From assembly GCF_009299835.1 (NCBI RefSeq), contig NZ_VKCZ01000001.1:462612-526611 (forward strand): 64,000 bases of DNA. The letters are read 5' to 3'. The stretch is from Microlunatus speluncae. Lineage in GTDB: Bacteria; Actinomycetota; Actinomycetes; Propionibacteriales; Propionibacteriaceae. Of the stretch, positions 34,932 through 43,491 are shown piece by piece. Both the position numbers and the translations under genes were made by a program. The notes below the pieces were generated by a model, which ran no database searches, was not told the origin of the DNA, and worked only from the letters and a program-made list of their open reading frames with translations. Position 1 is the first letter of the stretch. Every line of letters begins with the position of its first letter.

Positions 34932-35029
34932 CGGAATCAGAACTCCTCAGATCGGAAACTCGTGACTCCAAGCCTGTCAGGCGCTCCGGGATGGAGGACA
35001 TGGACTGCACAGCACAGATCCTGGACGGA

Positions 35030-35464
35030 TCAGTGGTGCGGCACCGGTTCCGTTCCGGGCGGCGGCAGGGCGCAGGCCGGTGAGCCGCCGGGCAGCCGGT
35101 GCCGATTGATCGCGATCACCCGGTAGGCCGCCGCGGCGAGCTGGGCGATCACCGGCAGCCGGAGCAGCGTGCCGAGGATCCGGTACGGGCCGCCGGCGTA
35201 GCGCAGCCAGGCCGAGACGGCCGCGGCGCCGCCGGAGACGTCACCGCGCAGGTCGAGCCAGAGCACCTCGTGCTGGGCCCGCTCCGCCGTCGTGCCGGCC
35301 GCCTCCAGGTCCGTGAACTGCCACGGGATCAGCCGCGCCTCCGGCCGATCGGGCCGACGCAGCCGCTCCGCGATCCAGGTCGCGGTGGTGGTGCAGAAGG
35401 CGCAGTCGCCGTCGAAGATCAGCCACGGCTGCTGGCGTTCCGGGTCCGGCGCAATCCTCGGCAT
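35030..35464 (-). CDS. DCC-family thiol-disulfide-like protein (DUF393)
   Basis: A 144-residue protein with the DCC motif IFDGDCAFCTTTATWI (Cys near 22 and 25) of the thioredoxin-like DUF393 family, then IPWQFTD, VLWLDLRGD and RVIAINRHRLPG. Role unknown, possibly redox. Its TAAAAT box (35471-35476 on the complement) lies exactly 6 nt before the ATG, and the divergent dnaG has the same layout in the shared 54-bp gap. Confidence 0.8.
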   Translation of the reverse strand: MPRIAPDPERQQPWLIFDGDCAFCTTTATWIAERLRRPDRPEARLIPWQFTDLEAAGTTAERAQHEVLWLDLRGDVSGGAAAVSAWLRYAGGPYRILGTLLRLPVIAQLAAAAYRVIAINRHRLPGGSPACALPPPGTEPVPHH

Positions 35465-35518
35465 GCCCTCATTTTAGTGCCGTGCGGCGGGCCGCTCGCG
35501 CGGGTCTACACTCGCGGT

Positions 35519-37435
35519 GTGGCGGGCCGGATCAACGAGGAAGACATCGCGGCCGTCCGCGACCGCGCCCGGATCGACGAGATCGTCGGTTCGTACGTCA
35601 CGCTGCGCCGATCCGGCGGCTCGATGGTCGGCCTGTGCCCGTTCCACGAGGAGAAGACGCCGAGCTTCCAGGTCACCCCGGCCCGCGGACTCTGGTACTG
35701 CTTCGGCTCCTGCTCCGAGGGCGGGGACGTGATCAGCTTCGTCCAGAAGATCGACAACCTGTCCTTCGTCGAGGCGATCGAACGGCTGGCCGACCGTGTC
35801 GGGATCCAGCTCCGCTACACCGACGACGGCGGCCCGCGGACACCGCCGGGGCTGCGGATGCGGCTGATGGAGATGCACCAGGCCGCGGCCGAATACTTCG
35901 CCGACCAGTTGACCAAGCCGGATGCCCTGGCCGGACGGCAGTTCCTGGCCGAGCGCGGCTTCGACCGGGAGACCGCGACCGACTTCGGGGTCGGCTTCGC
36001 GCCTCGGGACGGTAAGTCGTTGCTGCGGCATCTGCGCGGCCGCGGCTTCGCCGACGCCGACCTGGTCGCCGGCGGCCTGGCCCGCGAGTCCGGCTACGAC
36101 TTCTTCCAGGGCCGGCTGCTCTGGCCGATCCGCGACTCCGGCCGGCAGGTGCTCGGCTTCGGCGGCCGGCGGATCTTCGACGACGACCGGATCTCCGCCA
36201 AATACATCAACACCCCGGAAACCCCGCTGTACAAGAAATCCCACGTGCTGTACGGCCTCGACCGGGCCCGGCAGGCGATCGCCAAGAAGAGCCAGGCGGT
36301 GGTGGTCGAGGGCTATACCGACGTGATGGCGGCGCACCTCTCCGGAGTGGACACGGCGATCGCCTCCTGCGGCACCGCGTTCGGTGATGATCATGCTCGG
36401 CTGCTGCGCCGGCTGATGGGTGATCATGACGCGTTCAACGGTGAGGTGATCTTCACCTTCGACGGCGACGAGGCGGGCCAGAGCGCCGCGCTGAAGGTGT
36501 TCTCCGGTGATCAGAACTTCCTGGCCCAGACCTATGTCGCGGTCGAGCCGAGCGGTCTCGACCCGTGCGACCTGCGGTTGCAGCAGGGCGATGCGGCGGT
36601 CCGCGAGCTGGTGGCCCGGCGGGTGCCGCTGTATCGGTTCGTGATGAGCAACATCGTCGGCCGCTACGACCTCGATCGCGCCGACGGCCGGCTGAACGCG
36701 CTCCGCTCGGCGGCGCCGCTGGTCGGCAGCATCCGCGACCGTGGTCTGGTCAGCGGTTACATCCGCGAGCTGACCGGCCTGCTCGGCATGGAGCCGGAAG
36801 AGGTGCAGCGGGAGGTGGCCCGCGCCGCCCGGGCTCCCCGTCCGCAGGGCAAGGGTGATCGTGGTCGCGGCCAGGACAACCGCGGCCGGGGCGACGCGGG
36901 GCCGGACCAACCGCCGGCCGACGATGAGCCGGTGCGCCGGCCGGCCGGGCCCGAACTGCCCGACCCGAACGACCGGCTGCTCACCACGGAACGGCAGACG
37001 CTGAAGTTGATCATCCAGGCGCCGCAGCGGTTCGGTGCCGGCTGGGACGGCGTCGGGGTCGCCGACTTCACCCACCCCGCGTATGCCGCGGTGTTCACCG
37101 GGGTCGAGAAGGCCACCGCCGACGGCACCGACGGCGACTGGGCGCACCGGGTCAGCCTCGCGGCCGAGGACGAGCGGATCCGCGGCCTGGTGGTCGCCCT
37201 CGCCGTCGAGCCGCTGCCGATCACCGGCGACCCGACCGAGCGCCTGGTGTCGGCGTACAGCTCGAGCCTGCAACTCCTCACCGTGATGCGGCAGATCGCC
37301 GAGCTGAAGTCGAAGCTGCAACGGACCAACCCGGTCGAGCACGCGACCCGCTACAACCAGATGTTCTCCGAGCTCGTCGTCCTCGAAGCCCGCCGCCACG
37401 CCCTGCACCAACGCAGCATGGGCTCCCAGGACTGA
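35519..37435 (+). CDS. dnaG: DNA primase
   Basis: The 638-residue primase makes RNA primers for replication. The N-terminal zinc domain has GLCPFHEEKTPSFQVTP and WYCFGSCSEGGDVISF; the last two zinc ligands are spaced CxxxC instead of the usual CxxC. The RNA polymerase (TOPRIM) part has VVVEGYTDVMAAHL and FTFDGDEAGQSAA, with the primase core IRDSGRQVLGFGGR. The C-terminal helicase-binding domain ends LEARRHALHQRSM. A Gly/Arg/Pro-rich linker (about 438-485) joins them. GTG 35519 has TACACT (35507-35512) 6 nt upstream. Confidence 0.96.
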   Translation: MAGRINEEDIAAVRDRARIDEIVGSYVTLRRSGGSMVGLCPFHEEKTPSFQVTPARGLWYCFGSCSEGGDVISFVQKIDNLSFVEAIERLADRVGIQLRYTDDGGPRTPPGLRMRLMEMHQAAAEYFADQLTKPDALAGRQFLAERGFDRETATDFGVGFAPRDGKSLLRHLRGRGFADADLVAGGLARESGYDFFQGRLLWPIRDSGRQVLGFGGRRIFDDDRISAKYINTPETPLYKKSHVLYGLDRARQAIAKKSQAVVVEGYTDVMAAHLSGVDTAIASCGTAFGDDHARLLRRLMGDHDAFNGEVIFTFDGDEAGQSAALKVFSGDQNFLAQTYVAVEPSGLDPCDLRLQQGDAAVRELVARRVPLYRFVMSNIVGRYDLDRADGRLNALRSAAPLVGSIRDRGLVSGYIRELTGLLGMEPEEVQREVARAARAPRPQGKGDRGRGQDNRGRGDAGPDQPPADDEPVRRPAGPELPDPNDRLLTTERQTLKLIIQAPQRFGAGWDGVGVADFTHPAYAAVFTGVEKATADGTDGDWAHRVSLAAEDERIRGLVVALAVEPLPITGDPTERLVSAYSSSLQLLTVMRQIAELKSKLQRTNPVEHATRYNQMFSELVVLEARRHALHQRSMGSQD

Positions 37436-37479
37436 CCACCTCTATGAACGTTGCAACCTTCATGAAGTGACAGGAAAGT

Positions 37480-38112
37480 TCATGAAGCTGGTCGATGGGC
37501 GGGGTCGGACAGCCGGCCGGTGGTGGAGCCGAAGCCGAGCCAGGTGTGCCGGTTGCCGGCCCAGCACCAGCCGACCTTGGGTGCGTCGCGGCGATCGCGC
37601 CCGTCCCGGCCGGTGCCGCCACTGATCCAGATCGCCGGCGTACGGGCATCGAGCCGGCCGCGATCGTTGGTCTTGCGGGACGCGGGGCACATGAAGCAGA
37701 AGTTCGGCTCCAGCCGGTCGGGCTGCTGCAACAGCCAGCTGATCCCCTCACTGATGGTCAACGGGCTCCGGCCGCGGGCGGCGAGCTCCGGCACCGCCTC
37801 GTGCGGGCTCCAGTTCCGCAGGTCGTCGCCGCGGTCGGGCTCGGTGATCAGATAGAGCGGCCGGTCCGGGATCTCGACGGTGGGCACCGGCACGAACCGG
37901 TCGAGGTCGGTCAGGTCCTCGACCACGAAACCCGGCTTGCCGGAGCGGGCGAGCAGCGGGGTCAGGGCGCTGGCCGGCACCAGGGACGGATGGACGGCGA
38001 GCACGGCATCGGGGCGGTCGGGCAGGTCGGCGCCGAGCCGGCGGAACTCCTCGGCAGTTCGGTCGGCGAGAGCGGGGACGCCGAGTTGGACGAGGCGTTC
38101 GAGCTGAGACAA
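37480..38112 (-). CDS. DUF5701-family protein
   Basis: A 210-residue soluble protein with a conserved core: KPGFVVEDLTDLDRFVPVP, PLYLITEPDRGDDLRNWSP, LTISEGISWLLQQPD and IWISGGTGRDGRDRRDAP then KVGWCWAGNRHTWLGFGS. These match the actinobacterial DUF5701 family (from memory). No catalytic motif is known. It is convergent with dnaG. Confidence 0.8.
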   Translation of the reverse strand: MSQLERLVQLGVPALADRTAEEFRRLGADLPDRPDAVLAVHPSLVPASALTPLLARSGKPGFVVEDLTDLDRFVPVPTVEIPDRPLYLITEPDRGDDLRNWSPHEAVPELAARGRSPLTISEGISWLLQQPDRLEPNFCFMCPASRKTNDRGRLDARTPAIWISGGTGRDGRDRRDAPKVGWCWAGNRHTWLGFGSTTGRLSDPAHRPAS

Positions 38113-38197
38113 GAGTGATCCTTCCGGTGGTTCGGTGGGTCGATAGGCGTCAACGCACCATCCTCCACAATAATTCCGTATATCAAACGGAGTTTCT

Positions 38198-38251
38198 CCG
38201 ACTTGTCAGAACTGAGGTGTGTCCTGGGGCTACTCAGTTCTGACAAGTCGG
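38198..38251. repeat. TTGTCAGA palindrome copy 4
   Basis: Perfect 19-bp arms CCGACTTGTCAGAACTGAG (38198-38216 and 38233-38251), 16-bp loop. It lies between two divergent genes, where a terminator is not expected, so it is better seen as a dispersed element. Confidence 0.8.
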
Positions 38252-38325
38252 CGGGGTGCGAGGGTTATCCACAGATTTGGGGGTACGTGCTGGCCGCCGG
38301 GCCGGATCTGGCGCACAGTGCGTCC

Positions 38326-39240
38326 ATGGTTGATCACTCGGGGGATGCCGACCTGCTGACGGCGGCGGAGGAGCGGGAGCTGGCGTACCGGATCGAGGTC
38401 GGGGCGCTGGCCTGGGCGGAACGGCAGGCGGCGCTGCGGCGCTCCGACGCGACGGTCGAGGAACTGCTCGCCCTGGAGCAGGCCGGACGGCAGGCCCGGC
38501 AGCGGTTCGTCCAGGCCAACCTCGGCCTGGTCGCCGGCCTGGTGCGTGCCTGCGCCGCCCGGACCGGCCTGCCGCGCGACGAGCTGTTTCAGGAAGGTTG
38601 CCTCGGGCTGATGATCGCCGTCACGCGGTTCGATCACCGACGCGGGCTGCGGTTCTCCACCTACGCGGTGCCGTGGATCCGGGCCCGGCTCGGCGAGGCG
38701 GTGCAACGCCGCGGGAGCGGTCCGGCGCTGCCCGCCGCTGGCGTCGGCCGGCTGCGGGCGGCGCGGGCCGCCGAGGACGAACTCGTGCAGGCCCTAGGCC
38801 GGGATGCGACCCCGGCCGAGGTCGCGGCCCGGGCCGGGCTGGACCAGCGCGGCTATGAGCGGCTGCTCGCCTGGCAGCGGATCGGGTCGCTCGACGACGG
38901 CGACGAGCCGGCCCGGCTGGCCGATGCCGGCCCGGCCCCGGAGGAGGTCGCGGACGAGTCCGAGTGGACCGCCGATCGGCTGCTCTGGCACCTGGCGCCG
39001 GTCGAGCGGGACGTGCTGCGGCAGCGGTACGGCCTGCCCGGCGGCGAGCCGACCCGGAACGGGCCGGCAGGGGAGGGGGCAACGACGGACGAGCCGGTGA
39101 CGGAAGGCGCCGCGACGTCGTTCACGGCGATCGCCCGGCGGCTCGGCGTCTCGGTCTCCAGCGTGCGCCGGATCGAGGCCCGGGCGCTGCGCCGACTGCG
39201 TGAAGTGTGCGCGGGCGGGGCTGGAAGAATGACCGCATGA
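38326..39240 (+). CDS. Sigma-70 family sigma factor
   Basis: A 304-residue sigma factor of the group 2/3 kind. Region 2: RQRFVQANLGLVAGLVRACA, DELFQEGCLGLMIAVTRFD and RFSTYAVPWIRARLGEAVQR (2.3/2.4, -10 binding). Region 3: TPAEVAARAGLDQRGYERLL. Region 4: LAPVERDVLRQRYGLPGG and FTAIARRLGVSVSSVRRIEA (-35 binding), split by a 26-residue low-complexity insertion (ARG, GEGATTDEPVTEGAATS). Overlaps the next gene by 4 bp. Confidence 0.85.
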   Translation: MVDHSGDADLLTAAEERELAYRIEVGALAWAERQAALRRSDATVEELLALEQAGRQARQRFVQANLGLVAGLVRACAARTGLPRDELFQEGCLGLMIAVTRFDHRRGLRFSTYAVPWIRARLGEAVQRRGSGPALPAAGVGRLRAARAAEDELVQALGRDATPAEVAARAGLDQRGYERLLAWQRIGSLDDGDEPARLADAGPAPEEVADESEWTADRLLWHLAPVERDVLRQRYGLPGGEPTRNGPAGEGATTDEPVTEGAATSFTAIARRLGVSVSSVRRIEARALRRLREVCAGGAGRMTA

Positions 39241-39764
39241 GCCGGTGGTGGAGCAAGGGCCGAGGGATGCCGGACGAGGCGTACGGGTCGCTGTCGGAGT
39301 CGCTCCGCGCGTCCGGCCGGGCGGCCGAGCGGATCCTGGCCTGGGCCAGCACCGCCGACGGCTTCTGCGTCGGGTTTCCGGCGGTGCTCTCGTACGGCAG
39401 CGTCGACGGCTGGACCCACGTCGGCTGGCACGAGATCGAGTCCGGCGGCTGGAACGCCGAGACCCGGCGGATCAGCTGGCGGACCTACGAGGGCAAGCGC
39501 GGCCTGGTCGACCTGGCCGAGCCGGCCCGGCTGCCCGAGTTGTTCCGGGAGCGGGTCGCGGCCAGCCTCGTGGTGGAGAAGTTCATCTCCGTCGAGGGCA
39601 AGCGTGGGGTGACGATCAGCGGCCGGCGCGACCTCGCCGACCGGGACGCGCCGATCACCTGGCACAGCACCCTGACCCGCGGGATCACCTGGCAGACCGA
39701 GGGTGTCCAGGCCGTCGCCGAGCGGGCGCTGGACCAGGTGCGAACCGAGTACGACATTCGCTGA
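39237..39764 (+). CDS. Conserved-looking protein of unknown function
   Basis: This 175-residue soluble protein begins MSRWWSKGRGMPDEAYGSLS and overlaps the sigma factor stop (ATGA), so it is translationally coupled to it. Segments such as FCVGFPAVLSYGSVDGWTHV, WHEIESGGWNAETRRISW and VVEKFISVEGKRGVTISGRR look like a small beta-rich domain. No family is recognised. The coupling raises the possibility that it regulates the sigma factor, for example as an anti-sigma partner, but that is only inference. Confidence 0.7.
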   Translation: MSRWWSKGRGMPDEAYGSLSESLRASGRAAERILAWASTADGFCVGFPAVLSYGSVDGWTHVGWHEIESGGWNAETRRISWRTYEGKRGLVDLAEPARLPELFRERVAASLVVEKFISVEGKRGVTISGRRDLADRDAPITWHSTLTRGITWQTEGVQAVAERALDQVRTEYDIR

Positions 39765-39818
39765 CCGGCCTGCTATCGTACGTAGCCGCGCCCCACTCCG
39801 AACGGGGAAGCGGTGCGA

Positions 39819-39891
39819 TCCCCTGTAGCTCAATTGGCAGAGCATGCGACTGTTAATCGCAGGGTTGTTGGTTCGAGTCCAACCGGGGGAG
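39819..39891 (+). tRNA. tRNA-Asn (GTT)
   Basis: The 73-nt sequence folds as a standard cloverleaf. Acceptor TCCCCTG pairs with CGGGGGA, the D-arm is GCTCAATTGGCAGAGC, the anticodon loop is CTGTTAA (GTT at 39852-39854), and the T-arm is GTTGGTTCGAGTCCAAC. CCA is not encoded. Confidence 0.97.
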
Positions 39892-39915
39892 CTTTTGCTC
39901 CTGATGCCGCGGTGT

Positions 39916-39935
39916 CCGGCCCTGATCAGGGCCGG
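39916..39935. terminator. Perfect palindrome, possible terminator
   Basis: CCGGCCCTGATCAGGGCCGG is a perfect 20-bp palindrome, extended by GTGT and ACAC flanks. It lies 25 bp after tRNA-Asn and over the stop of the minus-strand remnant. Confidence 0.55.
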
Positions 39936-40050
39936 TACACCGTCTGGCCGAAGACGCCCTTGGCAAACGTGATCACCGTGCTCGGCTCCACCGCGAACAC
40001 CCACGCCTCGCGGCTGCCGTCCACGGTGACCGATCGGCGGCGAGCGACAG
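39926..40050 (-). pseudogene. C-terminal remnant of a PPOX-type (pyridoxamine oxidase-like) gene
   Basis: About 40 codons read SVTVDGSREAWVFAVEPSTV then ITFAKGVFGQTVYRP and stop (TGA, 39926-39928 on the complement). This matches the C-terminal end of PPOX-class flavin/F420-dependent oxidases (typical pattern SREVWRFxPxxVxxFGKGxFSQT). No matching upstream part is seen, so it is a truncated relic. Identification is by motif memory only. Confidence 0.45.
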
Positions 40051-40298
40051 GAAGGCGTGCCGGAACGGCGACGGCGAGACGTGTCCGCAGGTGAGAAGTG
40101 TTACCGGCTGGGGCCCAAAGTCGCCTGGGGGGGCAGGGCGCCGCACGGTAGGGAGTGCGATGCCGGGCTCAGGGCCCCAGCCAATTTCGAGGCTAGGGCG
40201 CCCGGACCGCCATCACAACAGGATTGGATCGGATTGACCTTAATTGTGATGAGCCGTCCAAAGATTGGGTCAAGGCCGGATCAAGAGACACACCCTGG

Positions 40299-41720
40299 TC
40301 ACGAGCGGCCGGCCAGGTCGTCCAGGAACAGCGACGCCCACCGGTCGATGTCGTTCTCGAACACCTGTTTGCGCAGGAACCGCATCCGTCGGGCGTGCAC
40401 CCGCGGCGAGTCGGTCATCGCCTCGAGCAGCCGTTCCTTCAGGCCGTTGATGTCGTACGGATTCACCAGATAGGCCTGGCGCAATTCCTTGGCCGCACCG
40501 GCGAACTCGCTCAGCACCAGCGCCCCGGAATCGTCCTGCCGACAGGCGATGAACTCCTTGGCGACCAGGTTCATCCCGTCCCGGAGCGGGGTGACCACCA
40601 TGATGTCGGCCGCTCGATAGAGCGCGGCCATCTCGTCGCGCGGGTAGGAGGCATGCAGGTAGGTGATCGGCGGCCGGCCGATCCGACCGCTCTCGCCGTT
40701 GATCCGGCCGACCAGCATGTCGATGTCGTCGCGGAGTTGCCGGTACTGGTCGACCCGTTCCCGGGACGGGGTGGCGACCTGGACGTAGACGGTCTCCTCC
40801 GGGTCGACCCGGCCCTCGTTGACCAGCTCGCCGAAGGCGCGGATCCGCTGCCGCAGGCCCTTCGTGTAGTCCAGCCGGTCGACGCCGAGGATCATCGTCG
40901 TCGGGTCGCCGAGATCGTGCCGGATCTGCTTGGCCCGCTGCTCCACCGCCGGGCTGGCGGCCAGGTCGTGGAAGCTGTCGGCGTCGATCGAGATCGGGTA
41001 CGCGCGGGCCAGCACCGTCCGGCCGTCCGCGGTCCGGACCCGGTCGCGGTGGGTCTGCAAGTGAAGCCGCTGCCGTACCAATCGGACGAAGTTCTGGGCC
41101 CCGCCGGGGAGCTGGAAGCCGACCAGGTCGGCACCCAGCAGGCCCTCGAGGATCTGGTTACGCCACGGCAGCTGCTGGAACAGCTCCAGCGGCGGGAACG
41201 GGATGTGCAGGAAGAAGCCGATCCGCAGGTCGGGCCGGCGCTGGCGGAGCAGCTGCGGCACCAACTGCAGCTGATAGTCCTGCACCCAGACCACGGCGCC
41301 GGGTTCGGCCACCTCGGCGGCCCGGGCGGCGAACCGTTCGTTGACCTCGACGTAGGCGTCCCACCACTCGCGGTGGAAGTGCGGGTGCTCGACGGCGTCG
41401 TGATACAGCGGCCACAGGGTGCCGTTGGACAGACCCTCGTAGTAGTCGCGGACCTCGTCGGAGGTCAGATGCACCGGGACCAACTGCATTCCGTCGCTGC
41501 TGAACGGTCGCAGCTTCTCGTCCGGCGCGCCGTGCCAGCCGATCCAGGCCCCGTCATTGGCGCGCATCACCGGCTCGAGTGCGGTGACCAGTCCTCCGGG
41601 GGACGTGCGCCACCCGGTGCTCCCGTCGGCGTGCTCGATCCGGTCGACGGCGAGACGGTTGGCGACCACCACGAAGGATGAGGTCGGGCTGGACGACTTT
41701 TTCCCTCTATCGGTGCTCAT
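40299..41720 (-). CDS. otsA: Trehalose-6-phosphate synthase
   Basis: The 473-residue GT20 enzyme condenses (UDP/ADP/GDP-)glucose with glucose-6-phosphate to trehalose-6-phosphate. Visible motifs: [78 protein letters not shown], and near the C-terminus [20 protein letters not shown] with [10 protein letters not shown]. Length is standard. GGGAGG precedes the ATG. It is divergent from otsB (136-bp gap), unlike the common co-directional arrangement, and the two together form the OtsAB trehalose pathway. Confidence 0.95.
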   Translation of the reverse strand: MSTDRGKKSSSPTSSFVVVANRLAVDRIEHADGSTGWRTSPGGLVTALEPVMRANDGAWIGWHGAPDEKLRPFSSDGMQLVPVHLTSDEVRDYYEGLSNGTLWPLYHDAVEHPHFHREWWDAYVEVNERFAARAAEVAEPGAVVWVQDYQLQLVPQLLRQRRPDLRIGFFLHIPFPPLELFQQLPWRNQILEGLLGADLVGFQLPGGAQNFVRLVRQRLHLQTHRDRVRTADGRTVLARAYPISIDADSFHDLAASPAVEQRAKQIRHDLGDPTTMILGVDRLDYTKGLRQRIRAFGELVNEGRVDPEETVYVQVATPSRERVDQYRQLRDDIDMLVGRINGESGRIGRPPITYLHASYPRDEMAALYRAADIMVVTPLRDGMNLVAKEFIACRQDDSGALVLSEFAGAAKELRQAYLVNPYDINGLKERLLEAMTDSPRVHARRMRFLRKQVFENDIDRWASLFLDDLAGRS

Positions 41721-41856
41721 CTGTTCAGCTCAGCCTCCCAAGGCGTTTCCACACTTTAACCGACGCTCGACGAAGGGCGAGATTCGGCCGGGCGAACGTT
41801 CGCTCCCGCAAGACGCCCGTTGTGTGCAGTCGCCATCGTCTGACAGCATCGGCGAC

Positions 41857-42696
41857 GTGAGTGCTGCCGGAACCCTGCCCGACCCGGGCATCGAGGCGAT
41901 GCGGGCCATCATGCAGCGGCCCGAGCGGACCATGATCGCCGTCGATTTCGACGGGACCCTGGCGCCGATCGTCGACGACCCCGAACACGCCTACGCCAAC
42001 CCGCGGGCCGTGGCCGCGCTGGGCCGGCTCGGTGGGCTCGGCCTGACCATCGCCGTGATCACCGGCCGGCCGGCCCAGACCGCCGTACGGCTGGGTCGAT
42101 TCGGCTCGGTCCCCGGCCTGCGGAACATGATCGTGTTGGGCCAGTACGGCGTCGAGCGCTGGGACGCCGCCACCGGCGAGTTCAGCATCCCGCCCGAGCC
42201 GGAGCAGATCGATGTCGTCGCCGCCGAGATCGAGGAACTGCTCGCCGACCTCGAGCTGAGCGACGCCCGGCTGGAGCACAAGGGCCGGGCGATCGGCGTG
42301 CACACCCGTGAGCTGGCGCAGCCCCGGGCGGCCTTCGAGGCGCTGTTGCCCCGGCTGCACGAGCTGGCCGCACGGCACAGTTGGGCCGTCGAGCCGGGCA
42401 AGAACGTGATCGAGATCCGGGCTCCCGGGATCGACAAGGGGGTCGCGCTGCGGGCCCTGGTCGAGGAGACCGGCACCCGTCAGGTGATCTTCGCCGGCGA
42501 TGATCTCGGTGATCTGCCGGCCTTCCGGATGGTGCAACAGCTGCGTTCCGACGGATTCTCCGGGCTGCTGGTCTGCTCGGCCTCCCACGAGGAGGACGCC
42601 CTGACCGAGCTGTCCGACCTGATCGTCAGCGGCCCCGAAGGCGTCGCCGACTGGCTCGGCCGCCTCGCCGACAGCCTGGCCAGCCGCCGCCCGTGA
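41857..42696 (+). CDS. otsB: Trehalose-6-phosphate phosphatase
   Basis: A 279-residue HAD phosphatase that dephosphorylates trehalose-6-phosphate. Motif I is MIAVDFDGTLAPIVDD, motif II IAVITGRPAQ, and motif III/IV is Lys in PGIDKGVALRAL with FAGDDLGDLPAF. The small alpha/beta cap is between. GTG start at 41857. It ends at a strong hairpin (42697-42744) just before the tRNA. Confidence 0.94.
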   Translation: MSAAGTLPDPGIEAMRAIMQRPERTMIAVDFDGTLAPIVDDPEHAYANPRAVAALGRLGGLGLTIAVITGRPAQTAVRLGRFGSVPGLRNMIVLGQYGVERWDAATGEFSIPPEPEQIDVVAAEIEELLADLELSDARLEHKGRAIGVHTRELAQPRAAFEALLPRLHELAARHSWAVEPGKNVIEIRAPGIDKGVALRALVEETGTRQVIFAGDDLGDLPAFRMVQQLRSDGFSGLLVCSASHEEDALTELSDLIVSGPEGVADWLGRLADSLASRRP

Positions 42697-42744
42697 GATA
42701 GCGGTCAATCGTGCCGCGACTACCCGGCCGAACTGACCGCTATC
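42697..42744. terminator. otsB terminator hairpin
   Basis: GATAGCGGTCA (42697-42707) and TGACCGCTATC (42734-42744) are perfect 11-bp arms starting right after the otsB stop. It ends transcription before the tRNA gene. Confidence 0.7.
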
Positions 42745-42777
42745 CTGCCGCCGCCCGCCGCTATAGTCGGGTCCGCC

Positions 42778-42851
42778 GGGGCGGTAGCTCAGCCGGTTAG
42801 AGCAGGGGACTCATAATCCTCCGGTCGCGGGTTCAAGCCCCGCCCGCCCCA
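42778..42851 (+). tRNA. tRNA-Met (CAT) (or tRNA-Ile2), integration target
   Basis: The 74-nt sequence has acceptor GGGGCGG pairing with CCGCCCC, a D-arm, the anticodon loop CTCATAA (CAT) and T-arm GCGGGTTCAAGCCCCGC. The paired first position argues against the initiator type. Elongator Met is likely; Ile2 with modified C34 cannot be excluded. TATAGT at 42762-42767 is its -10 box. Its last 44 bases plus four more are repeated at 47419. Confidence 0.95.
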
Positions 42852-42855
42852 CCGA
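42808..42855 (+). repeat. att site, 48-bp direct repeat, left copy (inside tRNA)
   Basis: The tRNA anticodon loop through 3' end (GACTCATAATCCTCCGGTCG onward) is identical over 48 bp to 47419-47466. This is the typical duplication left by integrase-mediated insertion into a tRNA. Confidence 0.93.
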
Positions 42856-42918
42856 ATAAAAGGCATCTGACTAGGTTGTTTGCACCGCGAGCGTTAGTCC
42901 TCTCGCGGCTTGTAATCG

Positions 42919-42942
42919 CAATGGCCATGTCAGTGGCCATTG
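42919..42942. promoter_or_regulatory. Inverted repeat upstream of integrase remnant
   Basis: CAATGGCC (42919-42926) and GGCCATTG (42935-42942) are perfect inverted arms between the att site and the integrase start. Comparable GGCCAT motifs recur near the other end of the island (47319-47343). Confidence 0.45.
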
Positions 42943-42956
42943 TTATGATGCGAGAC

Positions 42957-43354
42957 ATGGCCAGGCCGAAGAAGCAGCCCGAGGGCGACGAACTGAAGAA
43001 CGTTCGCGTTCGCGGTGGCTCGTAGCAGGTCCGCGTGTACGCCGGCCCGGACCCCGTGACAGGAAAGCCGAACTACATCAGCGAGTCGACGCGCGATCCT
43101 CGCCAGATCCGACAGGTCCGGACGAAGCTCCAAGCTCAGGTGGACCAGCAGCGCAGCGCAGCAACGAACGCAATACTGTCCTACACAATCGAGCGTTGGC
43201 TGGAGATTGCCGAACTCGACTTCCAGACAAGGCAGGGCTACGAGGGATACATCCGGCGAAATATCGGCCCAGCTCTCGGAGACCTTCCGATATCCAAGAT
43301 CAGACCCCAGGCCGACGACAACGGCATGTTCCAGGTTGAGCCGATGCCTCACTG
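42957..43354 (+). pseudogene. Tyrosine integrase remnant with in-frame stop
   Basis: MARPKKQPEGDELKNVRVRG begins the arm-binding domain of a tyrosine recombinase. A TAG (43023-43025) follows RGGS where family members have RGGSWQVRV, so a Trp codon (TGG) has become TAG. The same frame then continues VRVYAGPDPVTGKPNYISES, a core-binding piece (LSYTIERWLEIAELDFQTRQ, YEGYIRRNIGPALGDLPISK) and stops at 43352-43354. The catalytic domain is entirely missing. Position next to the tRNA-Met att site identifies it as the original island integrase. Confidence 0.88.
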
Positions 43355-43440
43355 ATCGTCGGCGAGGAGGGCGGCGACGGTGTAGCTGCGTAGGCGACGA
43401 GGATCCGGCCGAAGTGCGGTCGTTCAGCAACACCGCAGGC

Positions 43441-43491
43441 TGAGGTGGTCCGGGAGTTCACCCCTTCACGGTGAACTCCCGGACCACCTCA
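43441..43491. terminator. Perfect 22-bp terminator hairpin
   Basis: Arms 43441-43462 and 43470-43491 are perfectly inverted with a 7-bp loop (CCTTCAC). It overlaps the last codons and stop of the lipoprotein gene on the minus strand, so it can end transcription of the protease-lipoprotein unit. Confidence 0.8.

Larger units (their letters stand above)
39892..40298. other. Intergenic region with a decayed oxidase-like gene tail
   Basis: About 400 bp without an intact gene. It holds a perfect 20-bp palindrome (39916-39935) and a minus-strand remnant of a PPOX-type gene (39926-40050). The rest, to the otsA stop, shows nothing recognisable. Confidence 0.6.

Noticed and set aside
35465..35518. 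Replication origin near dnaG
   Set aside because: No dnaA, no cluster of DnaA boxes; the 54-bp gap contains two back-to-back promoters.
39813..40094. Frame through tRNA-Asn (VAQLAEHATVNRRVVGSS)
   Set aside because: This is the well-known spurious translation of a tRNA gene.
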